Notes: generated from the letters alone by a model not told the origin. Counted from the first letter of the stretch, positions 40,806-49,662 are shown. The stretch: 53,525 nt of DNA from SIG672 sp045657105 (GCA_045657105.1 JAZOSN010000044.1:1-53525); one strand, 5' to 3'. Made by a program: numbers and translations.

Positions 40806-41384
40806 ATGAAAAACAGCTTTTTTGCGCTTTTATTCAGACAGAAATACATCAAGCGTTGGGGACTTATGAGAAATATGACCGAGGAAAATCTCGAAGAGCA
40901 CAGTGCCGAAACCGCCTTCCTCGCTCACGCGCTCGCGCTTATCGGAAATAAATATTACGGCAAAAATTATAACGCCGATAAAATAGCGGTATTTGCGCTC
41001 TATCACGACGCGGCGGAGATAATCACAGGCGATCTTCCGACTCCCGTAAAGTATTATTCAGAGGAAATGAGAAGAAATTACAAGGACATTGAAGCAAGCG
41101 CGGAAAAAATGCTCCTTTCAAGACTTCCTGAGGATTTTCGCGATATTTACGGAGATATTTTCTCGGGTGCGAGCAAGGAAGAGAAGAGGATCATCAAGTC
41201 TGCGGATAAGCTCTGTGCGCTCATAAAGTGCATTGACGAGATCAAGAGCGGAAACGTCGAATTCAAAAATGCGGAGGAGTCGACAAGACGCTCGCTTGTT
41301 GAAATGGAATGCCCCGAAGCGAACTATTTTATGGAGAAATTTCTCCCCTCGTTCGCAGAATCGCTCGACGAAATATCTTTTTGA
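40806..41384 (+). CDS. yfbR: YfbR-type HD-domain 5'-deoxynucleotidase
   Basis: 192 residues. The metal-binding HD residues are His32 in EEHSAETA, His67-Asp68 in YHDAAEIITGDLPTPVKY, and a late Asp in KSADKLCALIKC. The N-terminal KRWGLMRNM (Arg17, Trp18) matches the substrate-contacting segment of YfbR, which removes phosphate from deoxyribonucleoside 5'-monophosphates. It helps balance dNTP pools. Divergent from hprK. A heptad repeat begins directly at the stop codon. Confidence 0.9.
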   Translation: MKNSFFALLFRQKYIKRWGLMRNMTEENLEEHSAETAFLAHALALIGNKYYGKNYNADKIAVFALYHDAAEIITGDLPTPVKYYSEEMRRNYKDIEASAEKMLLSRLPEDFRDIYGDIFSGASKEEKRIIKSADKLCALIKCIDEIKSGNVEFKNAEESTRRSLVEMECPEANYFMEKFLPSFAESLDEISF

Positions 41385-41740
41385 GTGCAAAGTGCAAAGT
41401 GCAAAGTTCAAAGTTAAGGAAGCTTTGCTCCGCAAAACGACCTCTAAAAGGCTTCTCTTTGAGGAGAAGCTCCCGCGTCAGCGGGTGATGAGGTGTTCCC
41501 TGACAAACGAAAATTTGCTTCGCAAAGCGAATGATTATATTCGGACAGTCGGGACGCCTGTCCCTACAAGAAATACTCCGTTTTTGTTTTAACCGATTCA
41601 TTTTGCGAAGCAAAATGTACCTCTTAAAGCCTTCTCTTGCGAGAGAAGGTGGATTGCCGAAGGCAAGACGGATGAGTAGTACCCTGTTGAACGTAAGTTT
41701 ACCCGTACCACCCTCTACCCCGCCTTTCGGTTTGCCCTTT
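41385..41740. repeat. Large mosaic intergenic repeat
   Basis: Heptads (GTGCAAAGTGCAAAGTGC) start at the base after the TGA. Then come GCTTTGCTCCGCAAA, CTTCTCTTTGAGGAGAAG with GATGAGGTG, CTTCGCAAAGCGAATGATTA, GTCGGGACGCCTGTCCC, CATTTTGCGAAGCAAAATG, and CCTTCTCTTGCGAGAGAAGG with the 3' flank also at 18550-18610. No gene is present. Confidence 0.8.
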
Positions 41741-41756
41741 ATTACGCCTATAAAAC

Positions 41757-41796
41757 AAAATTCCCACAAGCCATAAGCGGTCTGTGGGAATTTTTC
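41757..41796. terminator. Bidirectional terminator at the jag 3' end
   Basis: AAAATTCCCACA and TGTGGGAATTTT with a 14-base loop. It terminates the minus-strand jag operon and any plus-strand read-through. Confidence 0.8.
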
Positions 41797-41799
41797 GTT

Positions 41800-42444
41800 T
41801 TAATAATTTCTCTTTCCTTCGAGGAAGATGACCACTCTGCGGTTCGAGTCGCTTCCGATACTGTTAGTGGAAACGCCTTCGATGTTCTGTATCTCAGAGT
41901 GAATTATTCTGCGCTCGTACGCGCTCATCGGCTCAAGAGTTACGCTTCTCTTGTATTTGAGAACTCTGTTTGCCATACGGTTTGCAAGCGAGCGGAGAGT
42001 TTCATTTCTCTTCGCGCGGTATCCGTCGATGTCGAGAGATATTTTGGTGTATTTCTCATCTCTGTCCTCTTCTCCGCGGTTTGCGGCAAGATTTATGAGA
42101 TATTGAAGCTGATCGAGAGTTTCGCCGTGGTGTCCGATAAGAGCACCCGCGTCCTCACCTTCGAGCTCGAGCTTCGGTCCGTCCTCACCCTCGCTTACCT
42201 TTACGCTTGCGATGATGTCCATATTCCTGATAAGCGTTTCAAGAAAATTCTTCGCCGCGCCAACAGGGGAGGGAGTATATATTATCTTTACTTTTGCGGG
42301 AACCTCTCCGATTCCGAAAAAGCCCTTTTTCGCCTCGGAAATAACCTCGTAGGTTACCTCGTCGACGCAAACACCGAGCTTTTTAGCTCCGAGAGCAACG
42401 GCGTCATTGACCGTTTTTCCGCTTTCGATGATTTCCTGTTTCAT
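41800..42444 (-). CDS. jag: RNA-binding protein Jag/KhpB
   Basis: 214 residues. Jag_N domain (about 3-52, with AKKGFFGIG), a KH domain with GHHGETLDQLQYL (about 103-115), and a C-terminal R3H domain (SAYERRIIHSEI). It binds RNA with KhpA and influences cell-wall synthesis and division in Bacillota. The order rnpA-yidD-yidC-jag is the conserved one, but mnmE, mnmG and rsmG, which often follow, are absent here. Confidence 0.93.
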   Translation of the reverse strand: MKQEIIESGKTVNDAVALGAKKLGVCVDEVTYEVISEAKKGFFGIGEVPAKVKIIYTPSPVGAAKNFLETLIRNMDIIASVKVSEGEDGPKLELEGEDAGALIGHHGETLDQLQYLINLAANRGEEDRDEKYTKISLDIDGYRAKRNETLRSLANRMANRVLKYKRSVTLEPMSAYERRIIHSEIQNIEGVSTNSIGSDSNRRVVIFLEGKRNY

Positions 42445-42486
42445 TTTCTTATGAAATTTCCTTTCACTGTGTCAAATCACTGTATC

Positions 42487-43590
42487 TTACTTTTTCTTGT
42501 GATCGGGGTTGTCCTGTTTAATCCTTGGAGCCTCGGACGCGCTCTTTTTGCTTCTGTCCGGAATAGTATAAACCTCGTCGTCATCTATATTATGAAGCGA
42601 GCGGTAGGTTCCGGGAGCAGGCGCAGGTCTTGAATTATTTTTGTATTTCTTCGAGCCCTTGCCGTTCATCTCGCGCTCTGCCTGCTTATAATCCTCTTCG
42701 GTAAACTTAGGATACGGGAACATAAGCTTCAAAACGAGCTGCTGAACTACTCCGAGTATGCTCTGGAATATCCAGTAGATACCAAGCATAGCGGGGAAGA
42801 GGAAGGTCATTGAAACGCTCATTATAGGCATCATAAGATCCATAATAAGGTTTGACGTCCTTGCGGCGCCGTCCGCGCCCTCGCTTTGAATTCCCTGATA
42901 GGAGAGCTTTTTGGTAAGCTTCATACTGAAATAAGAAACTATACCTGTAATAAGCGGGATAAGCAGATAGATGAAATTTTCCTTAAAGGTCGGGGTAATA
43001 CTGAGGTCAAATCCACCGAAAATGGTGAAATCGGGAAGCTCGTGAGCAAATTCGATAGCACTGCCGAGCTTTTCCTGAGCCGTTGCCATTATTGAGGAGC
43101 CGTGATTTCCGTTAAGAATAGACACGAGATCTATCTCGGTAGCCTTTTCGTAAACCTTGACACCTTCAAATTCAAACGCTTTTGCCGCTTCGAGTATTTT
43201 CGCAACCGCGTCCTTACCGAGTCCGCAAATATAGCGGAGAGGATTTCTGATAACGTTGTAAATTGCAATAATAAGAGGGAACTGTATGAGAAGAGGCAGG
43301 CAGCCGCCCATCGGGTTAAAGCCTTCCTTCTGATAGAGCTCCTGAATCTCTTCCTGCATTTTTCTCTGCTGCTCAGGCGTTGTCGCGTCCTTATATCTCT
43401 TTCTTATCGCAGTTTCCTTCGGTCGCAGTGACGCCTGCTTTACCGAGTTTTTCTGCTGCTTTATCGAAAGAGGGAAGAGCAGTATCTTCGTCAGAATAGC
43501 AAAGAGAATAATTGCAATGAGATAACTGTTTGTGTGTTCATAAAAGAACCTTAGAACTGTTCCGAACAGTTCGAGAAGCCAATCAAACAT
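42487..43590 (-). CDS. yidC: Membrane protein insertase YidC/Oxa1
   Basis: 367 residues with five membrane helices. LLFPLSIKQQKNSVK and the coiled cytoplasmic hairpin with RKRYKDATTPEQQRKMQEEIQELYQKEGFNPMGGCLP are typical. The region between helices has an extracytoplasmic insertion of about 80 residues (about 130-215). No lipoprotein signal peptide is seen. The C-terminus is Lys/Arg-rich and probably binds ribosomes. SD AAAGGA. Confidence 0.95.
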   Translation of the reverse strand: MFDWLLELFGTVLRFFYEHTNSYLIAIILFAILTKILLFPLSIKQQKNSVKQASLRPKETAIRKRYKDATTPEQQRKMQEEIQELYQKEGFNPMGGCLPLLIQFPLIIAIYNVIRNPLRYICGLGKDAVAKILEAAKAFEFEGVKVYEKATEIDLVSILNGNHGSSIMATAQEKLGSAIEFAHELPDFTIFGGFDLSITPTFKENFIYLLIPLITGIVSYFSMKLTKKLSYQGIQSEGADGAARTSNLIMDLMMPIMSVSMTFLFPAMLGIYWIFQSILGVVQQLVLKLMFPYPKFTEEDYKQAEREMNGKGSKKYKNNSRPAPAPGTYRSLHNIDDDEVYTIPDRSKKSASEAPRIKQDNPDHKKK

Positions 43591-43632
43591 TACTTCATTC
43601 CTTTTCGATTATTTTCGGGGTTTTAGTGCTTT

Positions 43633-43905
43633 TTATCCCTTTTTAAAAGGATTTTTCGGCACCGGATCATGTCCTCCCTCAGAAAACGGATTGCATCTGA
43701 GTATTCTCCAAAAGCTAAGCGAAAGACCAAAAATAACACCCCACTCGCGTACCGCGTCAAGCGCGTATTTCGAGCAGCTCGGTTTAAATCTGCAACACGG
43801 CTTTTTATACGGCGAGATAAATCTTCTGTAAAGCTTTATAAGAAGCGTTACGATATTATCCCCGTAATATTCGGAGTTTTTAAGGTCTTTTTCTTCTCTT
43901 TTCAA
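43633..43905 (-). CDS. yidD: Membrane protein insertion efficiency factor YidD
   Basis: 90 residues. Diagnostic YRRFISPYKKPCCRFKPSCSKYALDAVREWG (positions about 26-56) with the three conserved Cys, then RCNPFSEGGHDPVP. It starts with a TTG at 43905 that overlaps the rnpA stop, with GGAG 8 bases before it, indicating translational coupling. It assists YidC. Confidence 0.93.
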   Translation of the reverse strand: MKREEKDLKNSEYYGDNIVTLLIKLYRRFISPYKKPCCRFKPSCSKYALDAVREWGVIFGLSLSFWRILRCNPFSEGGHDPVPKNPFKKG

Positions 43906-44303
43906 AGCTTGTTCTCCACGCTTTCGTCCTGCAAAACGAGTCCGATACGCTTTGCGGCGTCAAGAAGCTCTGAGTAAACATCGCCGGTCTTCGAATAGAC
44001 CGCCGCCGCTCTTGCGGCAACGACTACAAGAAGTCCTTTTTTGATATTTTCCTCGCGTTCAAGACGTCTGTAAGCCTCTCTGATAACACGCTTTGCTCTG
44101 TTTCTGTGAACCGCGCCCCCGATTTTTTTCGACGCGGTTATACCTACACGGTTGAGTTTTTCTTTGAGAGGATTTTGCTTTTTTATAAGACACGCATTTT
44201 TATCAGGCAAAACATAAAGAACTATTCTTTTTTGAACTACCTTTTTTCCAAGCGAATATGTCTTTGAAAAAAGATGGTTTTCTTTAAGCGAAAAGATCTT
44301 CAT
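43902..44303 (-). CDS. rnpA: Ribonuclease P protein component
   Basis: 133 residues. The RNR signature is KKIGGAVHRNRAKRVIREAYRRL (about 67-89). It is the protein cofactor of RNase P, which trims tRNA 5' ends. A charged stretch KKQNPLKEKLNRV lengthens the central loop slightly. Order rpmH-rnpA-yidD is conserved; a terminator lies between rpmH and rnpA. Confidence 0.93.
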   Translation of the reverse strand: MKIFSLKENHLFSKTYSLGKKVVQKRIVLYVLPDKNACLIKKQNPLKEKLNRVGITASKKIGGAVHRNRAKRVIREAYRRLEREENIKKGLLVVVAARAAAVYSKTGDVYSELLDAAKRIGLVLQDESVENKL

Positions 44304-44401
44304 AGCTTAACCTCTTTTTTTCTTTACGAAAGTGTCGCAGTCATCTCAGAATATTTCGCAAAGCGCGTATTCTTTAAAAAACAGTTTTTCGTTTTCAAAA
44401 T

Positions 44402-44429
44402 AAAAACCCCCGATAAAGGAATCGGCGGT
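44402..44429 (-). terminator. Terminator/attenuator between rpmH and rnpA
   Basis: Minus strand: ACCGCCGAT, loop TCCTTT, ATCGGGGGT, then TTTTATTTT. It probably lets only part of the rpmH transcription enter rnpA, matching the higher need for L34. Confidence 0.75.
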
Positions 44430-44448
44430 CTTTGCTTTTTGCCTTAAC

Positions 44449-44583
44449 TTAGTAAGAAAGAGTTTCTCTACCCTTCTGACGACGTCTTTTAAGTACCTTA
44501 CGTCCGTTCTTGGTTTTCATTCTCTTTCTGAAGCCGTGCTCCTTCTGTGCCTGACGTTTCTTAGGCTGATAGGTTCTTACCAT
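44449..44583 (-). CDS. rpmH: 50S ribosomal protein L34
   Basis: 44 residues, strongly basic. It starts MVRTYQPKKRQAQKEHGFRKR, here cut to family-typical parts: TYQPKKRQ, HGFRKRM and GRKVLKRRRQKGR. The SD GGAGG lies 8 bases before the ATG. Its position next to rnpA and near dnaA is conserved across bacteria. Confidence 0.96.
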   Translation of the reverse strand: MVRTYQPKKRQAQKEHGFRKRMKTKNGRKVLKRRRQKGRETLSY

Positions 44584-44692
44584 TTTTTGCACCTCCGTTC
44601 ACTACTTTGAACTTATTTATTTTAAATCCGATATTTCATTTTTAGTACGGATTCCGACGCGATTATCCGTCGGTTTTTCTGCGACGCTTCCT

Positions 44693-44722
44693 ATTATATA
44701 ACTTTTCACTCCCTTTTGTCAA
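44693..44722 (-). promoter_or_regulatory. Promoter of rpmH
   Basis: Minus strand: TTGACA (44722-44717), 18 bases, TATAAT (44698-44693). Confidence 0.8.
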
Positions 44723-44789
44723 GCCCTTTTTTAAAATTTGTGCTCATTTTCTTCGATTTTTATAAAAAACGGAGTGTTTTTTTTGAATT

Positions 44790-44910
44790 AAGTGCAAAGT
44801 TTAGGAAGCTTTGCTCCGCAAAGCGAATATATCAAACGCGGGAAGAGCAAAAAGCGGCGTAAACGCCGCCTCGCAGTTTTGCAAGTGCAAAACGTGCGCC
44901 CCTCCCCTAC
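44790..44910. repeat. Mosaic repeat in the rpmH-dnaA gap
   Basis: One heptad unit, the GCTTTGCTCCGCAAAGC hairpin, GGCGTAAACGCC and GTTTTGCAAGTGCAAAAC. The rest of the gap (44584-45090) is AT-rich (notably 44940-45035) with the two divergent promoters; no DnaA box was found in it. Confidence 0.7.
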
Positions 44911-44994
44911 GATCAACATTTATATTTTAAATCAACCTTTTCGCATTTTATTATAATAATATATAATATATAATAAAATATTTGCTTTTTCCTC

Positions 44995-45023
44995 TTGCAA
45001 AAAAATACAATATATGTTATAAT
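44995..45023 (+). promoter_or_regulatory. Promoter of dnaA
   Basis: TTGCAA (44995-45000), 17 bases, TATAAT (45018-45023), in an AT-rich stretch. Confidence 0.65.
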
Positions 45024-45090
45024 ATATTTATAATTACATTAGTATCGGGATTTCTCGCCTTTTGGTGATTTTTCTCGGGAGGGAGATAAT

Positions 45091-46473
45091 ATGCAAGATT
45101 TTGATCTTATATGGAATTCCGTTAAAGAATTTCTGCTTGTCGACGACAGTATGCCGCAGGTCAGTATCAATCTTTGGTTCGGCGATGCAACGCTCGTTTT
45201 CCTTGATGACAGAAAAGCTGTAATAAAAACAACAAACTCTGTGAAAAAGGGAATAATCGAAAAAAGATTTGTAGACAAGCTTGAATACGCATTTACCGCG
45301 ATCCTTAACTATACGCCCGAAATAAACATTATCACCGAGGAAGAAAAGCTCCCCGATGAAGCAGATGAAATAAAAGAAAATACTCAGATCGCAGAGCCCG
45401 TTCGGGAAAGCGTTTCTCCTGCCGAGGAGCCTCAGAGCAGTGATATGTCTGTTCCTACGATAATGTCGAACTCGGAATACACCTTCGAGAACTTTATCGT
45501 CGGATCGTCAAACAATTTCGCTCATTCGGCGTGTATCGCAGTTGCTAAAAACAATGCCTGCGAATACAATCCGCTTTTCATATACGGAAATTCCGGACTC
45601 GGAAAAACTCACCTTCTTAACGCTATTATAAACGAGCTCGTTAAGAATAATCCTCAAATATCTATCATCTACACCAAGGGTGAGCAGTTCACTACTCAGA
45701 TGATAGAGAGTATTGAGCGTAAATCACAGGCAGAGTTCAGACAAAAATACAGAAAAGCAGACGTTCTTCTTATAGACGATATTCAGTTCATCGCAGGTAA
45801 GGAAGCAACTCAGGAAGAGTTTTTCCACACCTTCAACGAGCTTTATGAGAACAACAAGCAGATAATTCTGACAAGTGACCGTCCGCCGAAGGAAATAAAA
45901 ACTCTCGAAAACAGACTTAAAACGAGATTTGAGAGCGGACTTATCGCAGACGTTCAACCGCCGGATTTTGAGCTCAGAGTTGCGATACTTAAAAACAAGT
46001 CTAAGAAGATGAACGTCAAAATTCCGGACGAGGTGCTCACCTTTATTGCGGAAAACTTAAAACAGAATATCAGACAGCTCGAAGGTGCTATCAAGAGAAT
46101 TTGCGCGCACAGCTTCCTTTCGGGCAAGCCTATAACGCTCGATATGGCAAAGGAATGTCTTTCGGCGTTTATCGGCGGATCGGAGTCGCCCGAGGCTACC
46201 GCAAAGCGTATCGTTTCACTGGTTGCGAAGAGATACGGCATTCCGCAGGACGATATATACGGTAAAAAGCGTCAACAGCAATACTGCCACGCGAGAAACG
46301 TATGTATGTATATAATTAAGAAAGAAGTCGATATGTCCTATCCTGCTATCGGAAAGATGTTCAACAGAGATCACACGACCGTAATGTCCTCCTGCTCGAC
46401 GATAGAAGCAAATCTCGACAAAAATCTTCTAAATAACGAGATAAACGAGATAATCAAGGAACTTAACGAATGA
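45091..46473 (+). CDS. dnaA: Chromosomal replication initiator DnaA
   Basis: 460 residues. Domain I (about 1-75), an acidic linker, AAA+ domain III with Walker A GNSGLGKTH (about 169-177) and Walker B VLLIDDIQFIAG, and domain IV with the DnaA-box-binding DHTTVMSS near 430. It binds DnaA boxes at oriC and opens the origin. SD GGGAGGGAG. remB overlaps its stop by 4 bases. Confidence 0.97.
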   Translation: MQDFDLIWNSVKEFLLVDDSMPQVSINLWFGDATLVFLDDRKAVIKTTNSVKKGIIEKRFVDKLEYAFTAILNYTPEINIITEEEKLPDEADEIKENTQIAEPVRESVSPAEEPQSSDMSVPTIMSNSEYTFENFIVGSSNNFAHSACIAVAKNNACEYNPLFIYGNSGLGKTHLLNAIINELVKNNPQISIIYTKGEQFTTQMIESIERKSQAEFRQKYRKADVLLIDDIQFIAGKEATQEEFFHTFNELYENNKQIILTSDRPPKEIKTLENRLKTRFESGLIADVQPPDFELRVAILKNKSKKMNVKIPDEVLTFIAENLKQNIRQLEGAIKRICAHSFLSGKPITLDMAKECLSAFIGGSESPEATAKRIVSLVAKRYGIPQDDIYGKKRQQQYCHARNVCMYIIKKEVDMSYPAIGKMFNRDHTTVMSSCSTIEANLDKNLLNNEINEIIKELNE

Positions 46474-46712
46474 AAAGCTTTTTTCTCAGTGTTTCGCAAA
46501 ATATCTCGATCGAAAACGAGAATATCATAGGAATATTCGATATGGATACCTCAACCGTGTCGCCGGATACGCGAAGCTTTCTGAGAGCCTCGCAGGCGCA
46601 AGGGAAGCTTATCTCGGACGTGCGCGACATTCCGAAATCCTTTGTGGTGACAAGCGATAAGGTCTATCTCTCACAGCTTTCCTCACAAACTCTCGTCGGA
46701 AGAACATCGTAG
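46470..46712 (+). CDS. remB: RemB/YaaB-family small regulator
   Basis: 80 residues. ENIIGIFDMD (about 18-27), RDIPKSFVVTSDKVYLSQLSSQTL (about 52-75) match Bacillus RemB (YaaB), a relative of the DNA-binding matrix regulator RemA (DUF370). The ATG overlaps the dnaA stop (ATGA), so translation is coupled to dnaA. In Bacillus remB lies between recF and gyrB, so its location here is different. Confidence 0.8.
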   Translation: MKSFFLSVSQNISIENENIIGIFDMDTSTVSPDTRSFLRASQAQGKLISDVRDIPKSFVVTSDKVYLSQLSSQTLVGRTS

Positions 46713-46775
46713 TTTTTTTCTGAAAACCCTTTTTGCAAAAAGTGTTTTCAGACTTTCACAAAAACTTTACTGAAA
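46713..46775. repeat. Two-hairpin-type element after remB, inverted
   Basis: CTGAAAACCCTTTTT (46721-46735) pairs with AAAAAGTGTTTTCAG (46738-46752) with one mismatch, then CAAAAACTTTACT. It begins at the remB stop and lies next to oriC. Confidence 0.6.
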
Positions 46776-46810
46776 ATAGTGCGGGAGGAGCAAGCCCCTT
46801 TGGCGTCGGT

Positions 46811-47045
46811 TTTTCCACATTTTCCTTGTTAACTTCCTGTTGATTTGAATGTGGAAAACTCCTGTTTGAAAAGGCGTATAAAAGCCGGAAAAGTTTTCCA
46901 CACTGAAAACACAGAAACGCTCCAATTTTTTCAACACCGTCGGATATCGATTTTCCCCGATATATCCGATGAAAAATAAACATTCAACAGTTTCAACAGC
47001 ACCTACTACTTATACTACTAAAATAATATATATCTATAACTGTAA
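46811..47045. other. oriC: DnaA boxes, DnaA-trio and AT-rich unwinding region
   Basis: Boxes TTTTCCACA at 46811-46819, TGTGGAAAA (reverse) at 46850-46858 and TTTTCCACA at 46894-46902. TCGGATAT/ATATCCGA forms a hairpin (46940-46969). Two weak boxes ending TTCAACA (46983-46989, 46992-46998) lead directly into CTACTACTTATACTACTA (47003-47020), six triplets of DnaA-trio type, then an A/T stretch (47021-47040). This matches the Bacillus basal unwinding system in its dnaA-dnaN position. Confidence 0.85.
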
Positions 47046-47104
47046 AAGAGCGCGGAAAAATCCGCTAAGTAAAAATACCTTGCTTTACGAAAGGAAAAAC
47101 AAAA

Positions 47105-48262
47105 ATGAAAGTAACGTTTGAAAAAGCAGTTCTCGAAGAGGTTATCAGTAACGCTATGTGCGCGGTATCCGAAAAGAACACCATTCCCGCAATAGAGGGT
47201 ATTTATTTCAATGCAGAGGGATCAAAGTGTGTTATGACCTCCTTCGATACCGAAAAGGGATTTCAGAGCACTGTTGACTGTACTACCGAAAGAGCAGGCA
47301 GATACGTTATAAACGCGTCTAAGCTCAGTAAGATAGTAAAGCTTATGCCTGACAGTGAGATCACTATAAATATAAGCGAGAACAAGCTTGCAACCATTAC
47401 AGGCGGAAGAGCGAAATTCGAGCTCCATGCTCTCTCGGGTGACGATTTCCCGAGTATCCCGATGCTTTCAGGCGAGAGAGGCTTCAAGATCGAGGCTTCG
47501 GTGCTCAAAAAGCTCGTAGGACAGGTATTTTTTGCAATTGCGGTTACCGATCAGCGTCCTATGCTTTGCGGAGCGTACTTTGAGATTACCGATAACAATA
47601 TCAAAGTAGTATCATGTGACGGAAACAGACTCGCACTGCGCGAAAAGAACTGTGATATTGAAAATATCACTACTGAAAACGCCGAGGAGAGCGGAGATAA
47701 GATGTCCTTCATCGTTCCGGGCAAGGCGCTTTCTCAAATAATGAAGCTTATTACCGACAAAGAGGATATAGTTACGATATATCTTACCAGAAAGCACGTT
47801 ATTTTCAAATTTGACGATAAAATATTCTTCTCCCGTCTTATAGATTCTCAGTATATCGACTACGAGAGAGTTATTCCGAAAACTCAGAAGACTGTCGTAA
47901 AGGCATCGAGAACTTCGATGATATCAGCTCTTGAAAGAGCGTCGCTCGTTACAGAGGACAGAGCGCTCGGACAGGCTAAGAGCTGTGTAAAATGCGAGTT
48001 TATTGACGACGTTATCAGAGTAAGCTCGTCCTCGGTTACGGGAAGCGTTTACGACGAAGTAGCGATCGACAAAGAGGGTGACGATCTCCTTATCGGATTT
48101 AACTGCCGTTTCCTTATCGACGCCTTCCGCTCGGCAGACAGTGAAAGCGTCAAGATAACGCTCAACAATCCTCTTATGAGTATAATAATCGAGCCTGACG
48201 GAGAAACCGCGGAAAAGGGTGAAAGATACCTTTATATGGTAAGCCCTGTAAAGATGAACTGA
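47105..48262 (+). CDS. dnaN: DNA polymerase III beta subunit (sliding clamp)
   Basis: 385 residues, three repeated clamp domains (about 1-125, 126-250, 251-385). It starts MKVTFEKAVLEEVI and ends YMVSPVKMN, as usual for DnaN (family end pattern ..P.R). It encircles DNA and tethers polymerase. SD GAAAGGA. recF starts 2 bases after its stop with no yaaA/rlbA gene between, unlike Bacillus. Confidence 0.96.
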   Translation: MKVTFEKAVLEEVISNAMCAVSEKNTIPAIEGIYFNAEGSKCVMTSFDTEKGFQSTVDCTTERAGRYVINASKLSKIVKLMPDSEITINISENKLATITGGRAKFELHALSGDDFPSIPMLSGERGFKIEASVLKKLVGQVFFAIAVTDQRPMLCGAYFEITDNNIKVVSCDGNRLALREKNCDIENITTENAEESGDKMSFIVPGKALSQIMKLITDKEDIVTIYLTRKHVIFKFDDKIFFSRLIDSQYIDYERVIPKTQKTVVKASRTSMISALERASLVTEDRALGQAKSCVKCEFIDDVIRVSSSSVTGSVYDEVAIDKEGDDLLIGFNCRFLIDAFRSADSESVKITLNNPLMSIIIEPDGETAEKGERYLYMVSPVKMN

Positions 48263-48264
48263 GT

Positions 48265-49332
48265 ATGATATGTAAAAGGTCTGTTTACAGACAGTTTCGC
48301 AATATAGAAAACCAGACTATCGAATTTTCGCCCGAGATCAACGTGATATACGGCGAAAACGCCGAGGGTAAAACGAATGCGATCGAGGGAATATATCTCT
48401 GTTCGCAGGGGAGAAGCCACAGAACCGTTCACGAAAAGGATTTCATCGGCTTTGAAAGCGAGGTCGCGTCAGTCGGCGTTGTTTACGAAACGTCGGCGAG
48501 AGGCGAGATCTCACTCGGTATAAAATATATGAAAAACGGCAGCAAGGTCTGCGACAAAAACAGAGTTCCGGTTAAGAAAATGAGCGAATTTATCGGTAAT
48601 TTTCGCACAGTTCTCTTTACGCCCGAGCATTTACAGATAGTAAAAAGCTCACCTTTGTTCCGCAGAAGATTTCTTGACAGTGCGATCTCACAGATCTCGC
48701 CCGTTTACGTTGCAGCTCTTCAAAGATATTCACGTGCCCTCGTTCAGAGAAATAAGCTTATTTCTCTTGCAAAAGACAGTGGAATTTCAGATCCCTCAAT
48801 AGAGGTCTGGTCCCTTTCTCTTGCAAAGGAAGCCGCAATAATCTCAAAAATGCGAAACGACTACGTCGAGCGGCTCGGAAAAATAGTTTCGGATATATTT
48901 TCGGATATGACAGAGGGCAGAGAGAGGCCTGAAATATATTACAGGTCATACTTTGACGAGGAGAGTTATATCAAAATGTTCACATCGTCCGTAGAGCGAG
49001 AAATTCGTTTTGGAACGACTCTTTTCGGTCCGCATAAAGACGATCTCGATATACTTTTAAACTCGCGCGAGGCGAAGAATTTTGCCTCACAGGGGCAACA
49101 AAGAAGTCTTGCTCTTGCATTCAAGCTTTCCGAGGGAGAGCTTTCAAAACAGGAGAGCGGAGAATACCCCGTGTTCCTGCTTGACGACGTGCTCTCCGAG
49201 CTTGATGAAAACAGGCGCGACTTTATAGTTTCGCGTATTTCAGGCAAGCAGGTGATCGTCACGTCCTGCGAAAAGGGCAACATCTCGGGCGCGAAGATGA
49301 TACGGTGCAAAGGCGGAAGATACGAATATTAA
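48265..49332 (+). CDS. recF: DNA repair protein RecF
   Basis: 355 residues. ABC-type ATPase: Walker A YGENAEGKTNAIEG (about 29-42), signature FASQGQQRSLALAFKL (about 272-287), Walker B FLLDDVLSELDENRR (about 303-317). It loads RecA at gapped DNA with RecO and RecR. No SD is visible, so translation is probably coupled to dnaN. A heptad repeat starts directly at its stop codon. Confidence 0.95.
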   Translation: MICKRSVYRQFRNIENQTIEFSPEINVIYGENAEGKTNAIEGIYLCSQGRSHRTVHEKDFIGFESEVASVGVVYETSARGEISLGIKYMKNGSKVCDKNRVPVKKMSEFIGNFRTVLFTPEHLQIVKSSPLFRRRFLDSAISQISPVYVAALQRYSRALVQRNKLISLAKDSGISDPSIEVWSLSLAKEAAIISKMRNDYVERLGKIVSDIFSDMTEGRERPEIYYRSYFDEESYIKMFTSSVEREIRFGTTLFGPHKDDLDILLNSREAKNFASQGQQRSLALAFKLSEGELSKQESGEYPVFLLDDVLSELDENRRDFIVSRISGKQVIVTSCEKGNISGAKMIRCKGGRYEY

Positions 49333-49555
49333 AAGTGCAAAGTGCAAAGTTAAAAGTGCAAAGTTAAGGAAGCTTTGCTCCGCAAAGCAAGTTATTAAAT
49401 ACGAGCGGACTTGAAATTCCCGTGGTAGGGGGCGGAGCACGTTTTGCAGTGCAAAACTGCTTTGCGCCGCCTCGCGGCGCTTTGGCTTTGACGACCCGTT
49501 ATAATAAATTCATTTTCCTGCGGAAAATGGAATAATTAAATAGTTCACTATAAAT
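49333..49555. repeat. Mosaic repeat between recF and gyrB
   Basis: Heptads begin at the base after TAA (AAGTGCAAAGTGCAAAG), then GCTTTGCTCCGCAAAGC, the GGTAGGGGGCGGAGCACG module, GTTTTGCAGTGCAAAAC, GCCGCCTCGCGGCGC, ATTTTCCTGCGGAAAAT and AATTAAATAGTT. Nearly the same left half as 32337-32500. No gene is present in 49333-49662. Confidence 0.8.
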
Positions 49556-49662
49556 TTTAGTAAAGTTTTTGGGAAAGCTTGAAAACCCTTTTTACAAAAA
49601 GGGTTTTCAAAAAACGTTTTAGGAGGTATGGAACCTTTTTCTTAAAAAGGTTCCGACACAAA
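49556..49662 (+). promoter_or_regulatory. Two-hairpin leader element before gyrB (SD-hairpin-start)
   Basis: Hairpin 1 (49579-49610) is a perfect long stem. A consensus SD AGGAGG (49621-49626) and TAT precede hairpin 2, an 11-bp perfect stem with loop CTT (49630-49654). GACACAAA then leads to the ATG at 49663 and contains no SD. Linear SD-start distance is 36 bases; with the hairpin folded it is 11. Confidence 0.7.

Noticed and set aside
44940..45035. AT-rich stretch before dnaA as the origin unwinding element
   Set aside because: No DnaA boxes were found in the rpmH-dnaA gap; the AT-richness is explained by divergent promoters.
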